Source: Desulfoscipio gibsoniae DSM 7213
GTDB lineage: Bacteria; Bacillota; Desulfotomaculia; Desulfotomaculales; Desulfallaceae
Direction of reading: 5' to 3'
DNA: 64,000 nucleotides
Assembly (NCBI RefSeq): GCF_000233715.2
Contig: NC_021184.1
Span: 2,008,001 to 2,072,000 of the forward strand
Part shown: positions 54,055-62,681 of the stretch, piece after piece
Numbering within the stretch: the stretch's first letter is position 1
How the letters are laid out: every line of letters begins with the position of its first letter
Notes under the pieces: generated by a model
What the model was told of the DNA's origin: nothing
What the model saw: only the letters and a program-made list of their open reading frames with translations
Databases searched by the model: none
Position numbers and translations under genes: made by a program

Positions 54055-54486
54055 TTAACGTGCCATCAAATACAATACCAGCGCCGTTATGGCACCGACC
54101 AGCATGATAACGGTGCCCAGCCCGCCGAAATTGACCAGCATTTTTAGTTTTACACCATCGCTTTCGGATTTAGCCCGGAGATGATTGTACACCGTCAAAT
54201 GGCCGATGACTTTCATCATCAATGCATCACTGATATCCGGGTCGCCGCCCCGGTCCAGCATGCTTTGCACTACTGTGTCCAACCATCGCTTTTGACCATC
54301 GGGCCCAAGGGATTGATAATAGTCCTTTAAATAATGGACAAATTTTTTCTCTTGGGTTTTTAAATGCTGGTAATAGTAACGGCGCTCAGCACGGTTAAGT
54401 TCTCGCATGGTTTTTTGCAGTAATTGAGTATCTTCCCTGGTTAAGTTAAATTCATTTTGTAATATTCCTATGAATAATGTGCCCAT
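54055..54486 (-). CDS. hypothetical protein with C-terminal membrane anchor
   Basis: A 143-residue protein: an N-terminal charged helical region (TMRELNRAERRYYYQHLKTQ) and one C-terminal hydrophobic span (FGGLGTVIMLVGAITALVL). No family is recognised. Two ATGs four codons apart are possible; I chose the inner one (54486) with GGGGA five bases upstream. It lies 32 bases upstream of the DUF3786 gene on the same strand, probably one operon. Confidence 0.6.
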   Translation of the reverse strand: MGTLFIGILQNEFNLTREDTQLLQKTMRELNRAERRYYYQHLKTQEKKFVHYLKDYYQSLGPDGQKRWLDTVVQSMLDRGGDPDISDALMMKVIGHLTVYNHLRAKSESDGVKLKMLVNFGGLGTVIMLVGAITALVLYLMAR

Positions 54487-54654
54487 GCTTATCCCCATTC
54501 CCCTGAAATAATATAGCCCAGGTATGTAATTATTACATATTGATAATATATAATAATGTTAGCGGTACTTATACTGCCAGGATAAAGCCATTATCAAAAG
54601 TATATAGTTTTTATCCATCGATAGCAATTTAAAACTGAGGAATGAGGGATTTTG

Positions 54655-55482
54655 TTGGAAGTGTATGCACTGGTGGGTCCCAGCGGTACGGGTAAAAGCC
54701 ACCGGGCCGTGATGCTGGCCGGTTACTTAGGTTGCGAAGTTATCATAGATGACGGATTAATTATTAAAGGAGATAGAATAATTGCCGGTGTGTCGGCCAA
54801 AAAACAACCAACCCGGATTGGGGCCATTAAAACAGCCCTTTTTATTGATGCAGAGCACCGGAGAGTCGCCGGTGAAGCTATTGCCATGCAGGCTCCGGAA
54901 AAGATTTTAATTTTAGGGACATCAAGGGGTATGACGGAAAGGATTGCTGCAGGATTGAATCTGCCCAATATTAAAGAGTACATCCATATCGACCAAATCG
55001 CCTCGGCTAAGGAGATAAGGAAAGCACGTGTTATGCGCACCCAACACAGCAAACATGTCATTCCTGCACCTATTATAGAAGTAAAAAAAAGTTTTCCTGA
55101 AAGTATTATTGATCCATTACAGGTTTTTATGCGCCGTAAAGGGCTAAGGGGGCGGCGTAGTTGGACGGAGCAGTCGGTGGTTAGACCCACCTTCACATTG
55201 TATGGTAAATTTACCATATCTCAGGGGGCCTTGGGCTCCATCGCCAGTTATGCGGCCACAGCAATTCCGGGTGTGGTGGGGGTAAAACACGCCCATATCA
55301 TCAGGGAAGGACAAGGTGTGACCATAGAACTGTTCGTGGTGGCGAATTTAAACTTTAAGCTGGATGAACTTAGCAGGGAAGTACAAAGGGTGGTTAAACA
55401 GCAGTTGGAAAATATGACCGGATTAACTGTGAAGTACATCAACGTGACTGTAGCGGACATTCAAGTTGGGGAGTTAGGCTAA
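54655..55482 (+). CDS. P-loop ATPase fused to an Asp23-like domain
   Basis: A 275-residue protein. The N-terminal half is a P-loop NTPase (VGPSGTGKSHRAVMLAGYLG, then ILILGTSRGMTERIA). The C-terminal 90 residues match the Asp23/DUF322 alkaline-shock fold (GKFTISQGALGSIASYAATA, IPGVVGV). The two are joined by a basic linker (FMRRKGLRGRRSW). TTG 54655 follows GAGGGA at five bases; the TTG just before it is possible. Asp23 proteins attach to membranes through partners, so it may be a membrane-linked ATPase; the role is unknown. Confidence 0.72.
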   Translation: MEVYALVGPSGTGKSHRAVMLAGYLGCEVIIDDGLIIKGDRIIAGVSAKKQPTRIGAIKTALFIDAEHRRVAGEAIAMQAPEKILILGTSRGMTERIAAGLNLPNIKEYIHIDQIASAKEIRKARVMRTQHSKHVIPAPIIEVKKSFPESIIDPLQVFMRRKGLRGRRSWTEQSVVRPTFTLYGKFTISQGALGSIASYAATAIPGVVGVKHAHIIREGQGVTIELFVVANLNFKLDELSREVQRVVKQQLENMTGLTVKYINVTVADIQVGELG

Positions 55483-55517
55483 CGTGGTGACGCTAACAAA
55501 GTATTTTGATTTATAAT

Positions 55518-55570
55518 AAAAAAGGCATCTCTAAACCATTTACTAAAAATGGTTTAGAGCGTGCCTTTAT
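55518..55570. terminator. bidirectional terminator
   Basis: CTCTAAACCATT and complement form the inner stem and AAAGGC/GCCTTT the outer, with A and T runs outside. It serves both convergent genes. Confidence 0.75.
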
Positions 55571-55573
55571 TTT

Positions 55574-56251
55574 TTATGTTTTAGTAGCAAAAACATGGCT
55601 GCCTATTTTTGTTAGCACGGGTAAAGACCTGATCCAACGATCAGATGCAATGCTGGGATTATAGAAAAACAGTGCACCATTGGTTGGATCATAACCTTCC
55701 AGTGCCTTTGTGGCAGCTTTAATGGCCGTCTCGTCAGGGCTTAGATTAATGGTACCATCAGAAACAGGAGTGAACTGATACAGGTTTTTACTGCGCTGGA
55801 AAACCACTTCCCTGACGCTATCGGGGAAGTGCGGGCTATGCAGGCGGTTTAAAATCACCGCCCCAACCGCCACCTGGCCTTCAAAGCTTTCACCCCTGGC
55901 TTCGGCATGAATAGCCCGGGCCAAAAGCAGCAAGTCTTCCCTGGAAATATCACCCCGGCTGATATTGTCCGAGTCGGCCTTTTCCCCTGAAGGAATGGTT
56001 AAAACCTGATAAGGCCTTATTACCGATGTTTCCAGACTGTTAGCGCGTATTAATTGATTTAAGTCAACACCAAATGCCCTGGCTATTTCGGATAGAGTAT
56101 CACCCGGCTGCACCGTATATTTGACCGTTATGCCGTTTGATCCTCCAGCCACTTCTTTTTCCGCACCGGCTTGTGCACCATGCGCATTGTATATCACCAG
56201 GCACAGCGCAAACAATATAATACCGGCAAGCTTGGAAAAATGAGTGTTCAT
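55574..56251 (-). CDS. LysM-SleB spore cortex/cell wall hydrolase
   Basis: A 225-residue exported hydrolase: signal peptide (KLAGIILFALCLVIYNAHGAQA), one LysM domain (YTVQPGDTLSEIARAFGVDL, about residues 45-90), then a SleB/Hydrolase_2 domain with ARAIHAEARGESFEGQVAVG, VILNRL and GALFFYNPSI. SleB-type enzymes cleave spore cortex peptidoglycan during germination. ATG 56251 follows GAAAGGAGGAAAAG. Confidence 0.88.
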   Translation of the reverse strand: MNTHFSKLAGIILFALCLVIYNAHGAQAGAEKEVAGGSNGITVKYTVQPGDTLSEIARAFGVDLNQLIRANSLETSVIRPYQVLTIPSGEKADSDNISRGDISREDLLLLARAIHAEARGESFEGQVAVGAVILNRLHSPHFPDSVREVVFQRSKNLYQFTPVSDGTINLSPDETAIKAATKALEGYDPTNGALFFYNPSIASDRWIRSLPVLTKIGSHVFATKT

Positions 56252-56323
56252 CTTTTCCTCCTTTCTGACCAACAAATATTTTGCTCAATATATATATATT
56301 CTATACTGGTAAATATATCCATA

Positions 56324-56358
56324 AAAAAGGACAGGCCTTTGATAAGCCTGTCCTTTTT
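56324..56358 (-). terminator. terminator of the cobalamin operon
   Basis: AAAAAGGACAGGC pairs with GCCTGTCCTTTTT around CTTTGATAA, 31 bases past the cbiC stop, with T-runs on both strands. Confidence 0.8.
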
Positions 56359-56388
56359 ATGGTGGGATAGAATTCCTTATAATTGTAT

Positions 56389-57006
56389 TTACATATATAA
56401 CAGAGCGTTTACTATGGAAGCGGCGATGGTGCTGCCGCCTCTGGTGCCCTGCACGGTTATATAGGGCACTTTATTCAAGCTGACCAGCAGTTCTTTAGAT
56501 TCGCTGGCACCCACAAAGCCCACAGGGGTACCGATAACCAGGGCAGGGTCGGCCTCCCCTTGTTCAATCATGGCGCAAAGGGTGAACAGGGCAGTGGGTG
56601 CATTGCCAATTACCACAATATCTCCCTGCAGTGCACCGGCCTGGCGCATGGTCACCATAGCCCGGGTTTGGCCTGTGCGCGTAGCTTCTGCTGCAACGGA
56701 CGGGTCGGCGATGCGACAAATTGCTTGAACGCCAAACTCAGTTAATTTTTTATTATTCAGCCCGGCCAGTACCATATTGACATCGGTGAAAATAGTACAG
56801 CCCCGGTGAATCGCAGCCAGGCCGCGTTCCACGGCCTGCGGGTGTATTTTCACCAGAGGAGCGATGTTAAAATCCCCGGTGGTATGGATAATTCTTTTAA
56901 CAATGGACTGTTCCCTGGCTGGCAGCAGGGCCAGGGAGGGAACATTTTTTTCAATAATAGCCATACTTTCCTGCTCAATGGCTCCGGGATCAACTGTAAA
57001 TTTCAA
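56389..57006 (-). CDS. cbiC: cobalt-precorrin-8 methylmutase
   Basis: A 205-residue CbiC/CobH that moves a methyl group from C11 to C12 to give cobyrinate. Seen: the active-site HTTGDFNIAP (His near 41), HRGCTIFTDVNMV, TRTGQTRAM, IGNAPTALF and TPVGFVGASESKE. It is last in the operon; its ATG overlaps the cbiX stop by four bases. Confidence 0.93.
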   Translation of the reverse strand: MKFTVDPGAIEQESMAIIEKNVPSLALLPAREQSIVKRIIHTTGDFNIAPLVKIHPQAVERGLAAIHRGCTIFTDVNMVLAGLNNKKLTEFGVQAICRIADPSVAAEATRTGQTRAMVTMRQAGALQGDIVVIGNAPTALFTLCAMIEQGEADPALVIGTPVGFVGASESKELLVSLNKVPYITVQGTRGGSTIAASIVNALLYM

Positions 57007-57374
57007 ACTGCCGCCCCCCTGACCCTGTCCAGGATGATATCCAGCAGCCGGGGGTCTGTCCCAATATGTTCGATCATAGATATACTGATGTCAGGGTAGA
57101 GTTTTCTTTGTTCCTCTAATATCTCTGGAATATCTCTCTGCATGTGTAGTCCAAGGTAAAGAAAAAGAGGTACAACAACTAGTCGCTCAGCTCCACGTTC
57201 CACAATCCGGGCAATGGCTGTGGGCAGATCCGGCTGGTTAAATTGCAGTGCCGCGCCTTCTATTAAAAAATCTTTTGTTGCACCCGCTTCAATCATAGTC
57301 GTTATTTTCTGTAAAGTAGCCTGGGCTTCAGGCAGACGGCTACCGTGACTTAATATGATAACTCCTGTTTTCAA
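57003..57374 (-). CDS. cbiX: sirohydrochlorin cobaltochelatase, small form
   Basis: A 123-residue CbiX-S, the short homodimeric cobalt chelatase that inserts cobalt into sirohydrochlorin at the start of the anaerobic route. Metal-binding His residues lie in ILSHGSRLPEAQ and YLGLHMQRDIPE. It lacks the duplicated half and Fe-S or His-rich tail of longer CbiX. It lies 57 bases after cbiJ. Confidence 0.9.
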   Translation of the reverse strand: MKTGVIILSHGSRLPEAQATLQKITTMIEAGATKDFLIEGAALQFNQPDLPTAIARIVERGAERLVVVPLFLYLGLHMQRDIPEILEEQRKLYPDISISMIEHIGTDPRLLDIILDRVRGAAV

Positions 57375-57431
57375 AAAGCCTCCCGTCCTTTCATTATATT
57401 ATAAAAGTAACTTTTTCATTGATAAGTACTC

Positions 57432-58205
57432 TTATTGTCTCATAGTTATTTTTATTTGGTTAATTAGTTCATCCAGATCACTTATGGCTCCTGCCGGGGC
57501 CGGAGGTCGTTTTATAACCACCACTGGTATGGAAAGGTCCAAAGCAGCTTTTATTTTAGTGTCAGAGCCACCGGCCGGACCGCTTTCTTTAGTTACTAAC
57601 ACGCTGGCTTTGTAATGAGTTAATAGTGCCTTATTCATATCAACTGAAAACGGTCCTTGCATGGCTACGATATCTTCCGGAGCTATGCCTAAATCGAGAC
57701 AGAGGCGTAGACCAGCCGGGTCAGGTAATATGCGGGCCACCGCCCGCAAGCCGGCGGCATGAGCTGCGCCGGCGAACAAAGGCAATGTTTTGGTGCCGGT
57801 GGTAATAAAAACAGTTTGGCTGGCCAGCTCAACCGCCCGGCGGGCCGCAGCTTGATAGGTGTTTACCTGAACCACCAGCGGGTGATCGGGAAGCGGTAAT
57901 GAGGGTCTCTCAAAGCGCAAGTATAAAACACCGGAGCGGGCACAGGCCCTCTGGGCTGTGGCTGTGGCCAGCTCAGCAAAGGGATGCGTCATATCAATAA
58001 GTACTGTTATATTTTGGGCAACCATTAGTCCAGCCAGTTCATCTTCGTTTAACCGGCCTGTAATAATTTGTGCATTACCTCTGCATTCTTTAAGTAAGTC
58101 GCCCCCGTAAGGAGTGGCTGTGCAGACAATAAGTGGTTGGCCAGGCCCGGCCAGCCTGGTGACTAGCTGGCGGCTTTCCGATGTGCCTCCCAGCACTAAA
58201 ATCAT
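57432..58205 (-). CDS. cbiJ: cobalt-precorrin-6A reductase
   Basis: A 257-residue CbiJ/CobK that reduces precorrin-6A with a pyridine nucleotide. Signatures: MILVLGGTSESRQLVTRL, LIDMTHPFAELATATAQRA, RFERPSLPLP and VTKESGPAGGSDTKIKAAL. ATG 58205 overlaps the cbiH stop (ATGA), which settles the start against a longer frame. Confidence 0.92.
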   Translation of the reverse strand: MILVLGGTSESRQLVTRLAGPGQPLIVCTATPYGGDLLKECRGNAQIITGRLNEDELAGLMVAQNITVLIDMTHPFAELATATAQRACARSGVLYLRFERPSLPLPDHPLVVQVNTYQAAARRAVELASQTVFITTGTKTLPLFAGAAHAAGLRAVARILPDPAGLRLCLDLGIAPEDIVAMQGPFSVDMNKALLTHYKASVLVTKESGPAGGSDTKIKAALDLSIPVVVIKRPPAPAGAISDLDELINQIKITMRQ

Positions 58206-58927
58206 AGGGCATAGCCCCGGGGAGTGATAATGAATTCGCCGATCCGCCTGGTGGAACAATTACCCACAATGACGGTGGTGAGCATGTCTATGGGGTAATC
58301 CAGCATGCCGGACAAATCTGTAATATATATTTCTTCGTCTTCCCGTGCGGCATTTTTTACTATGCCCACCGGGGTAGTCGGAGTTTTATGCTGCAGGCAT
58401 ATTTCCCGAGCCTTTTTAATTTGCCAGTCCCTTTTTTTACTAGCAGGGTTATATAATACAATGACAAAGTCCGCCATAGCTGCGGCTTCAAGTCTCTTTT
58501 CAATGGTTTCCCAGGGAGTTAACAAATCACTGAGGCTGATGACTGCAAAATCGTGCATCAGCGGTGCGCCTAGCCGGGCAGCAGACGCGGTGGCTGAAGT
58601 AATGCCGGGTATGATTTGCACTGGTATGGTTTTTAATTGGCCAGTGCTTTCAAGTAATTCCAGTATTAGTCCCGCCATGCCGTATACGCCGGGGTCGCCG
58701 CTGCTGACCACGGCTACCCGGTAACCGGCGGCGGCTTGTTCTATAGCTGCCTCGCAGCGTTCCTTTTCCCTGGTCATGGCGGTGCTGATTACTTGCTTTT
58801 CTTGAATAATGTCTTGAATTAAATCGATATATGTTTTATAGCCCACAATGACGTCGGCGGATTGCAAGGCCTCCAGAGCCCGGGCGCTTATATCGGCAGC
58901 TGCTCCCGGCCCTGTGCCGATTATCAG
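58202..58927 (-). CDS. cbiH: cobalt-precorrin-3 C17-methyltransferase, CTG start
   Basis: A CbiH/CobJ ring-contraction methyltransferase of about 241 residues. The family's N-terminal IIGTGPGAAADISARALEAL is encoded upstream of the first ATG/GTG/TTG (a TTG at 58865-58867), so the real start must be earlier. The only sensible codon is CTG 58927-58925, which overlaps the cbiG stop as CTGA, the same four-base overlap as its neighbours; GGCGGAGGA lies just upstream. Later blocks: ADVIVGYKTYIDLI, VSSGDPGVYGMAGL, GITSATASAARLGAPL and FVIVLYNPASKKRDW. Confidence 0.87.
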   Translation of the reverse strand: MIIGTGPGAAADISARALEALQSADVIVGYKTYIDLIQDIIQEKQVISTAMTREKERCEAAIEQAAAGYRVAVVSSGDPGVYGMAGLILELLESTGQLKTIPVQIIPGITSATASAARLGAPLMHDFAVISLSDLLTPWETIEKRLEAAAMADFVIVLYNPASKKRDWQIKKAREICLQHKTPTTPVGIVKNAAREDEEIYITDLSGMLDYPIDMLTTVIVGNCSTRRIGEFIITPRGYAL

Positions 58928-59991
58928 CAGCGATCCTCCGCCAGTGCCACCGTGATGCCCTGATATTTTTGCTTGGCTAATATTAATTCACCCTTTCTTG
59001 TTGCCAGTAGGGCCACCGGTTCACTAACTCCGGGCACCCCCATGTTTTTTTGTACAAAATCCGAACGCTGTAGCGCTTGGCTTGGGTTGAGCATTAGTGT
59101 ATTGATTTGTTCCCGGGAAAAGCAAGCCAACGGCAGTTTCAGTTCGGCGGCTACTTGCTGTAGGCCTGGTTCACCGGCTTTTTGCTCAATGGTGGCCAGG
59201 GCCCGCAGACTTAATAAAGATCGGCGGCAGCCGGCCAGGGCGTTCTGGATGGCTGCTCGTATCTTCTCCCCCGGCGTGCCTGAGCGGCAGCCCACCCCTG
59301 CCACCAAGTTGCGGGGTCGTAAAAACATAGTATTGGCCAGGGGTTCGTCCAGACAGCGGTTGGTGATTACCACATGATAGGCGACCTGGCTGCCCGGTTT
59401 CGGATAATCTCTGGTTGAATATATTTTTAATTGACTGCCTGTCTCAATGTGTAGAGGGATATCAGTGTAGATATGTACCTTTCTACCGTTAACGATGGCG
59501 CTGTTAACCCGGCGTACTGCTGTCAAAGGGTCAATGGCCATATTATATTCCCTGGCCAGGTCGTCTATCGCCGGCAAACCGTGTACATCAGTGGCGGTGG
59601 TGATCACGGGCCGGGCGCCGATAATCCTTGCTATCTGCCGGGCCAGCTGGTTGGCTCCCCCCAGGTGCCCTGCCAGCACGCTAATAACGTGCTGGCCCGC
59701 TTCATCCAGTACCACCACGGCCGGGTCGGTGGTTTTATCACGAATATGCCCGGCCAGCATGCGCACCACGATGCCCAGTGCCATAATAAAAATTAGTTGA
59801 CGGTTGCGGTTGAAAACGGACTGTACCACCGGGGCAAGCTCATTAAATATCAGGGCGTCCGCCGGGTCGACATAATCTCGATCTGGAGCGTACAACACTG
59901 TGCTGTTGGGGTTAACAGCGTTTATTTCATTTTTAATTCTTTGGCCTAATTGGTAACCCCGGGCGGTCAGGCAGATTATGGCGGTGCTCAC
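58924..59991 (-). CDS. cbiG: cobalt-precorrin-5A hydrolase
   Basis: A 355-residue CbiG that opens the C20 bridge lactone and releases acetaldehyde. Blocks: IFIMALGIVVRMLAGHIRDK, TTDPAVVVLDEAGQHVISVL, LAGHLGGANQLARQIA, ATDVHGLPAIDDLA and, in the C-terminal domain, LVAGVGCRSGTPGEKI. GTG 59991 overlaps the cbiF stop by four bases. Confidence 0.93.
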   Translation of the reverse strand: MSTAIICLTARGYQLGQRIKNEINAVNPNSTVLYAPDRDYVDPADALIFNELAPVVQSVFNRNRQLIFIMALGIVVRMLAGHIRDKTTDPAVVVLDEAGQHVISVLAGHLGGANQLARQIARIIGARPVITTATDVHGLPAIDDLAREYNMAIDPLTAVRRVNSAIVNGRKVHIYTDIPLHIETGSQLKIYSTRDYPKPGSQVAYHVVITNRCLDEPLANTMFLRPRNLVAGVGCRSGTPGEKIRAAIQNALAGCRRSLLSLRALATIEQKAGEPGLQQVAAELKLPLACFSREQINTLMLNPSQALQRSDFVQKNMGVPGVSEPVALLATRKGELILAKQKYQGITVALAEDRC

Positions 59992-60743
59992 TGGCCGCCC
60001 TCTCGGAAACCATGATTAAAGTTGCCATCATAAAGCCGGGACGGGGTGTAATCTGCTTTAAATGATGCTCCCACCAAGATCATGGCTGTGCGGGTGATGC
60101 CTGCCTGCTTCACCCGGGCCGTAATATCGTCCAGGGTACCCGAGATGATTTGCTCATCAGGCCAGGTAGCCTTCTCAACTACCAACACAGGTGTATCTAA
60201 CGGGTAGCCTCCAGCCAGTAAATCTTTAGCTAATTGATCTATTAGATGAACGCTTAAAAAAATGCACATTGTGGCCTGGTGGGCAGCCAGACCGGTCATG
60301 GATTCGGCCACGGGCACTGCCGTACGTCCCTTATACCTGGTTAGTATCACGGTCTGGGTTACACCTGGCAAAGTAAGTTCGTGGGGAATGGCCGCAGCGG
60401 CCGCCACAAATGAGCTTACACCGGGAATTACAGCAAAAGGCACGTCAGCCTTTCGCAGTTCATCCATTTGTTCCTGGATGGCACCGTAAAGGGATGGGTC
60501 ACCGGTATGCAGGCGAACCACCTCTTGCCCGGCCTGGTGGGCTTTAATCATTACATCGATAATTTGTTGCAGCGTCATGTTAGCGCTGTTATATATTTTA
60601 GTACCGGGGGCGCATCTGCTTAGCAGTTCCTTATTCACCAGTGAGCCCGCGTAAACAACTACCTGGGCTTGGGCCAGTAACCGGGCTCCTTTAACGGTAA
60701 TAAGGTCCGGGTCGCCCGGGCCGGCACCAACAAAATAAATCAT
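59988..60743 (-). CDS. cbiF: cobalt-precorrin-4 C11-methyltransferase
   Basis: A 251-residue CbiF/CobM methyltransferase: IYFVGAGPGDPDLITVKGARLL at the N-terminus (in two halves), VYAGSLVNKELL, RLHTGDPSLYGAIQEQMD, VIPGVSSFVAAAAAIPHELT. It overlaps cbiL and cbiG by four bases each. Confidence 0.93.
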   Translation of the reverse strand: MIYFVGAGPGDPDLITVKGARLLAQAQVVVYAGSLVNKELLSRCAPGTKIYNSANMTLQQIIDVMIKAHQAGQEVVRLHTGDPSLYGAIQEQMDELRKADVPFAVIPGVSSFVAAAAAIPHELTLPGVTQTVILTRYKGRTAVPVAESMTGLAAHQATMCIFLSVHLIDQLAKDLLAGGYPLDTPVLVVEKATWPDEQIISGTLDDITARVKQAGITRTAMILVGASFKADYTPSRLYDGNFNHGFREGGQ

Positions 60744-61453
60744 CGGCTTTCCCTCCGCTTTTTAACAATCATCAGTGACATGTAATGCAGTTTTTGATTC
60801 AGCAGGGTTTCGGGTTGGTTTGTAGCAAATTGATCCTGATAACCACAGCGATGTACAAAGTACGTATCAAAATTTCCAGTGTGTTTAAGATACTCCATAA
60901 GCTCTCCCAACCGCCGGTTAACCTTCATTAACACCACGGTGTCGAAGATATCCAGAATTTGTTTTAAATCATCCAAATTATAGGTAGCCGGGATGACCGC
61001 CAGCTTTTCGTCACCTTCCACCAGCGGTTCCTGTATATAGGCCGGACAGGCTGTGATGGAAGAAACTCCGGGAACGGTTTCGGTGATTAAATCCGGGTGG
61101 TTGGCCCTCAAGTAACGTAATAGATAGCCGTAGGTACTGTATAGGGTGGGATCTCCTATGGTGATAAAAGCCACATTTCGCCCGGTGATCAGCTCCCTGG
61201 CAACTTGCTGGCCGGCTTGTTGCCAGCTTTGTTCCAGCAGTACCTGGTCTTTGGACATGGGAAACTGCAACTCCAAAAACGTGTATTCCTTAGGTACGGC
61301 CATCTGGACAACAGATAAAGCCAGGCTGTCCTTCTCCATTTTCGATTTGGGCACACATAGTACATCCACTGCCGATAAAACCCTGTGGGCTTTTATGGTG
61401 AGCAGCTCCGGATCGCCGGGACCCACCCCGATGCCATAAAATTTACCAGCCAA
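60740..61453 (-). CDS. cbiL: cobalt-precorrin-2 C20-methyltransferase
   Basis: A 237-residue CbiL/CobI: FYGIGVGPGDPELLTIKAHR, VPKSKMEKDSLAL, FITIGDPTLYSTYGYLLRYL, TVPGVSSITACPAYIQEPL and VVLMKVNRRLGEL. It lies six bases after cbiT and overlaps cbiF by four bases. Confidence 0.93.
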   Translation of the reverse strand: MAGKFYGIGVGPGDPELLTIKAHRVLSAVDVLCVPKSKMEKDSLALSVVQMAVPKEYTFLELQFPMSKDQVLLEQSWQQAGQQVARELITGRNVAFITIGDPTLYSTYGYLLRYLRANHPDLITETVPGVSSITACPAYIQEPLVEGDEKLAVIPATYNLDDLKQILDIFDTVVLMKVNRRLGELMEYLKHTGNFDTYFVHRCGYQDQFATNQPETLLNQKLHYMSLMIVKKRRESR

Positions 61454-61459
61454 TGTTAA

Positions 61460-62056
61460 TTACACTTCCTCCCTGTCTTTTTCCGCGGTAAATATGTAAA
61501 CCGGGTTAAGGGCACGCCACAGGTGGACTTTACCGGTGGGCACAGCCCGGGATATATTGACTTGTATAACTTCCCGGCACCAACCTTCAAGCAGCTTGCT
61601 GCACAGGTTAAATGTTTCTACTGTTACGGCATTGATTACCAACCTGCCTCCGGGATGCAGTCTGTCACGGACTGCTTGTAATATTTGGGGCAGTTTTCCA
61701 CCGCTGCCTCCAACCAACACCCGGTGGGGGGCAGGTAAATGCCCTAGTACTTTTGGTGCCTCACCCGGCACTATAACCACGTTTTTTATCGAGAACTGTT
61801 CGGTATTGCACAACGTCATTTCCAGCCCGCTAGGATTTCTTTCCACCGAATACACTGTTCCCCCGGGCACCAACAGGGCTGCCTCAACGGATAGTGAACC
61901 AGTGCCTGAACCGATGTCCCACACAATTTGCCCCGGGGCCAGTCTAGCTTTGGCCAGAGTCAGCACTCTAATTTCCTCTTTGGTCATGGGCACTTCGTTG
62001 CGTGTAAATAAATCATCCGGGATACCAGGGGTAGTAAAAGACCATTGGTTATTCAT
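61460..62056 (-). CDS. cbiT: cobalt-precorrin-7 C15-methyltransferase (decarboxylating)
   Basis: A 198-residue CbiT with a class I methyltransferase fold rather than the tetrapyrrole-methylase fold: GIPDDLFTRNEVPMTKEEIR, then DIGSGTGSLSVEAALLVPGG and VGGSGGKLPQILQ. Start ATG 62056 lies within the end of cbiE (eight-base overlap). CbiE and CbiT together equal CobL. Confidence 0.93.
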   Translation of the reverse strand: MNNQWSFTTPGIPDDLFTRNEVPMTKEEIRVLTLAKARLAPGQIVWDIGSGTGSLSVEAALLVPGGTVYSVERNPSGLEMTLCNTEQFSIKNVVIVPGEAPKVLGHLPAPHRVLVGGSGGKLPQILQAVRDRLHPGGRLVINAVTVETFNLCSKLLEGWCREVIQVNISRAVPTGKVHLWRALNPVYIFTAEKDREEV

Positions 62057-62681
62057 TAATAATCACCATCACGCAATTATTTTCCCGCCATTTTGGAACG
62101 GCTGCCAGCTGCTCCAGAGTGGTGGCTGTGATCAGTTCATCTGGGTAGGATAAGTTGCAGGCCACATATACTTTTCTGGCAGTTACCCCTTTATTTAATA
62201 AGATCCTGGCCAGCTCAGCAGGGTTGTGACGCGGGTCTGTAAGGGTAATCACTTTGTGGTGATCTTTAACTGCCCTGGCCAGGTGCCCGTAATCCCTACC
62301 GTGGCAGCTGGTTAAAAAAACGTCGTGCCAGGGCAGACCCAGCCTGGCGCAGGCCAGCTGTATTGAAGAGACCCCCGGCAGTACATTGATGGTGAAACCG
62401 GGCAGGCGGTTCTGTAAAGTAGACTGTATACCGTAAAAGCCTGGGTCCCCAGAGGCCAGTACGACAATTTTTTTTCCGGCCCGGGCATTATCGGCCAGGT
62501 AGTCAATCAGCTTGTCCATAGCCGCTGTGATAACGTATTTTTCTGAGGTTAAGTGGCTGAACAGCGCCAGCTGTCGCCTGCCGCCCACCAGTATATCAGC
62601 TTGTTCGGCTGCTTCAATACAGGCTCGGGTCAGGTATTTTTCGCTGCCCGGCCCCACACCCGCTACAGTGATATGTGCCAT
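62049..62681 (-). CDS. cbiE: cobalt-precorrin-7 C5-methyltransferase
   Basis: A 210-residue CbiE: ITVAGVGPGSEKYLTRACIE, ADILVGGRRQLALF, VVLASGDPGFYGIQSTLQ and VLPGVSSIQLACARLGLPW. Its ATG lies 19 bases inside the end of cbiD. It is separate from cbiT here, as in most anaerobic-route genomes. Confidence 0.93.
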   Translation of the reverse strand: MAHITVAGVGPGSEKYLTRACIEAAEQADILVGGRRQLALFSHLTSEKYVITAAMDKLIDYLADNARAGKKIVVLASGDPGFYGIQSTLQNRLPGFTINVLPGVSSIQLACARLGLPWHDVFLTSCHGRDYGHLARAVKDHHKVITLTDPRHNPAELARILLNKGVTARKVYVACNLSYPDELITATTLEQLAAVPKWRENNCVMVIINE

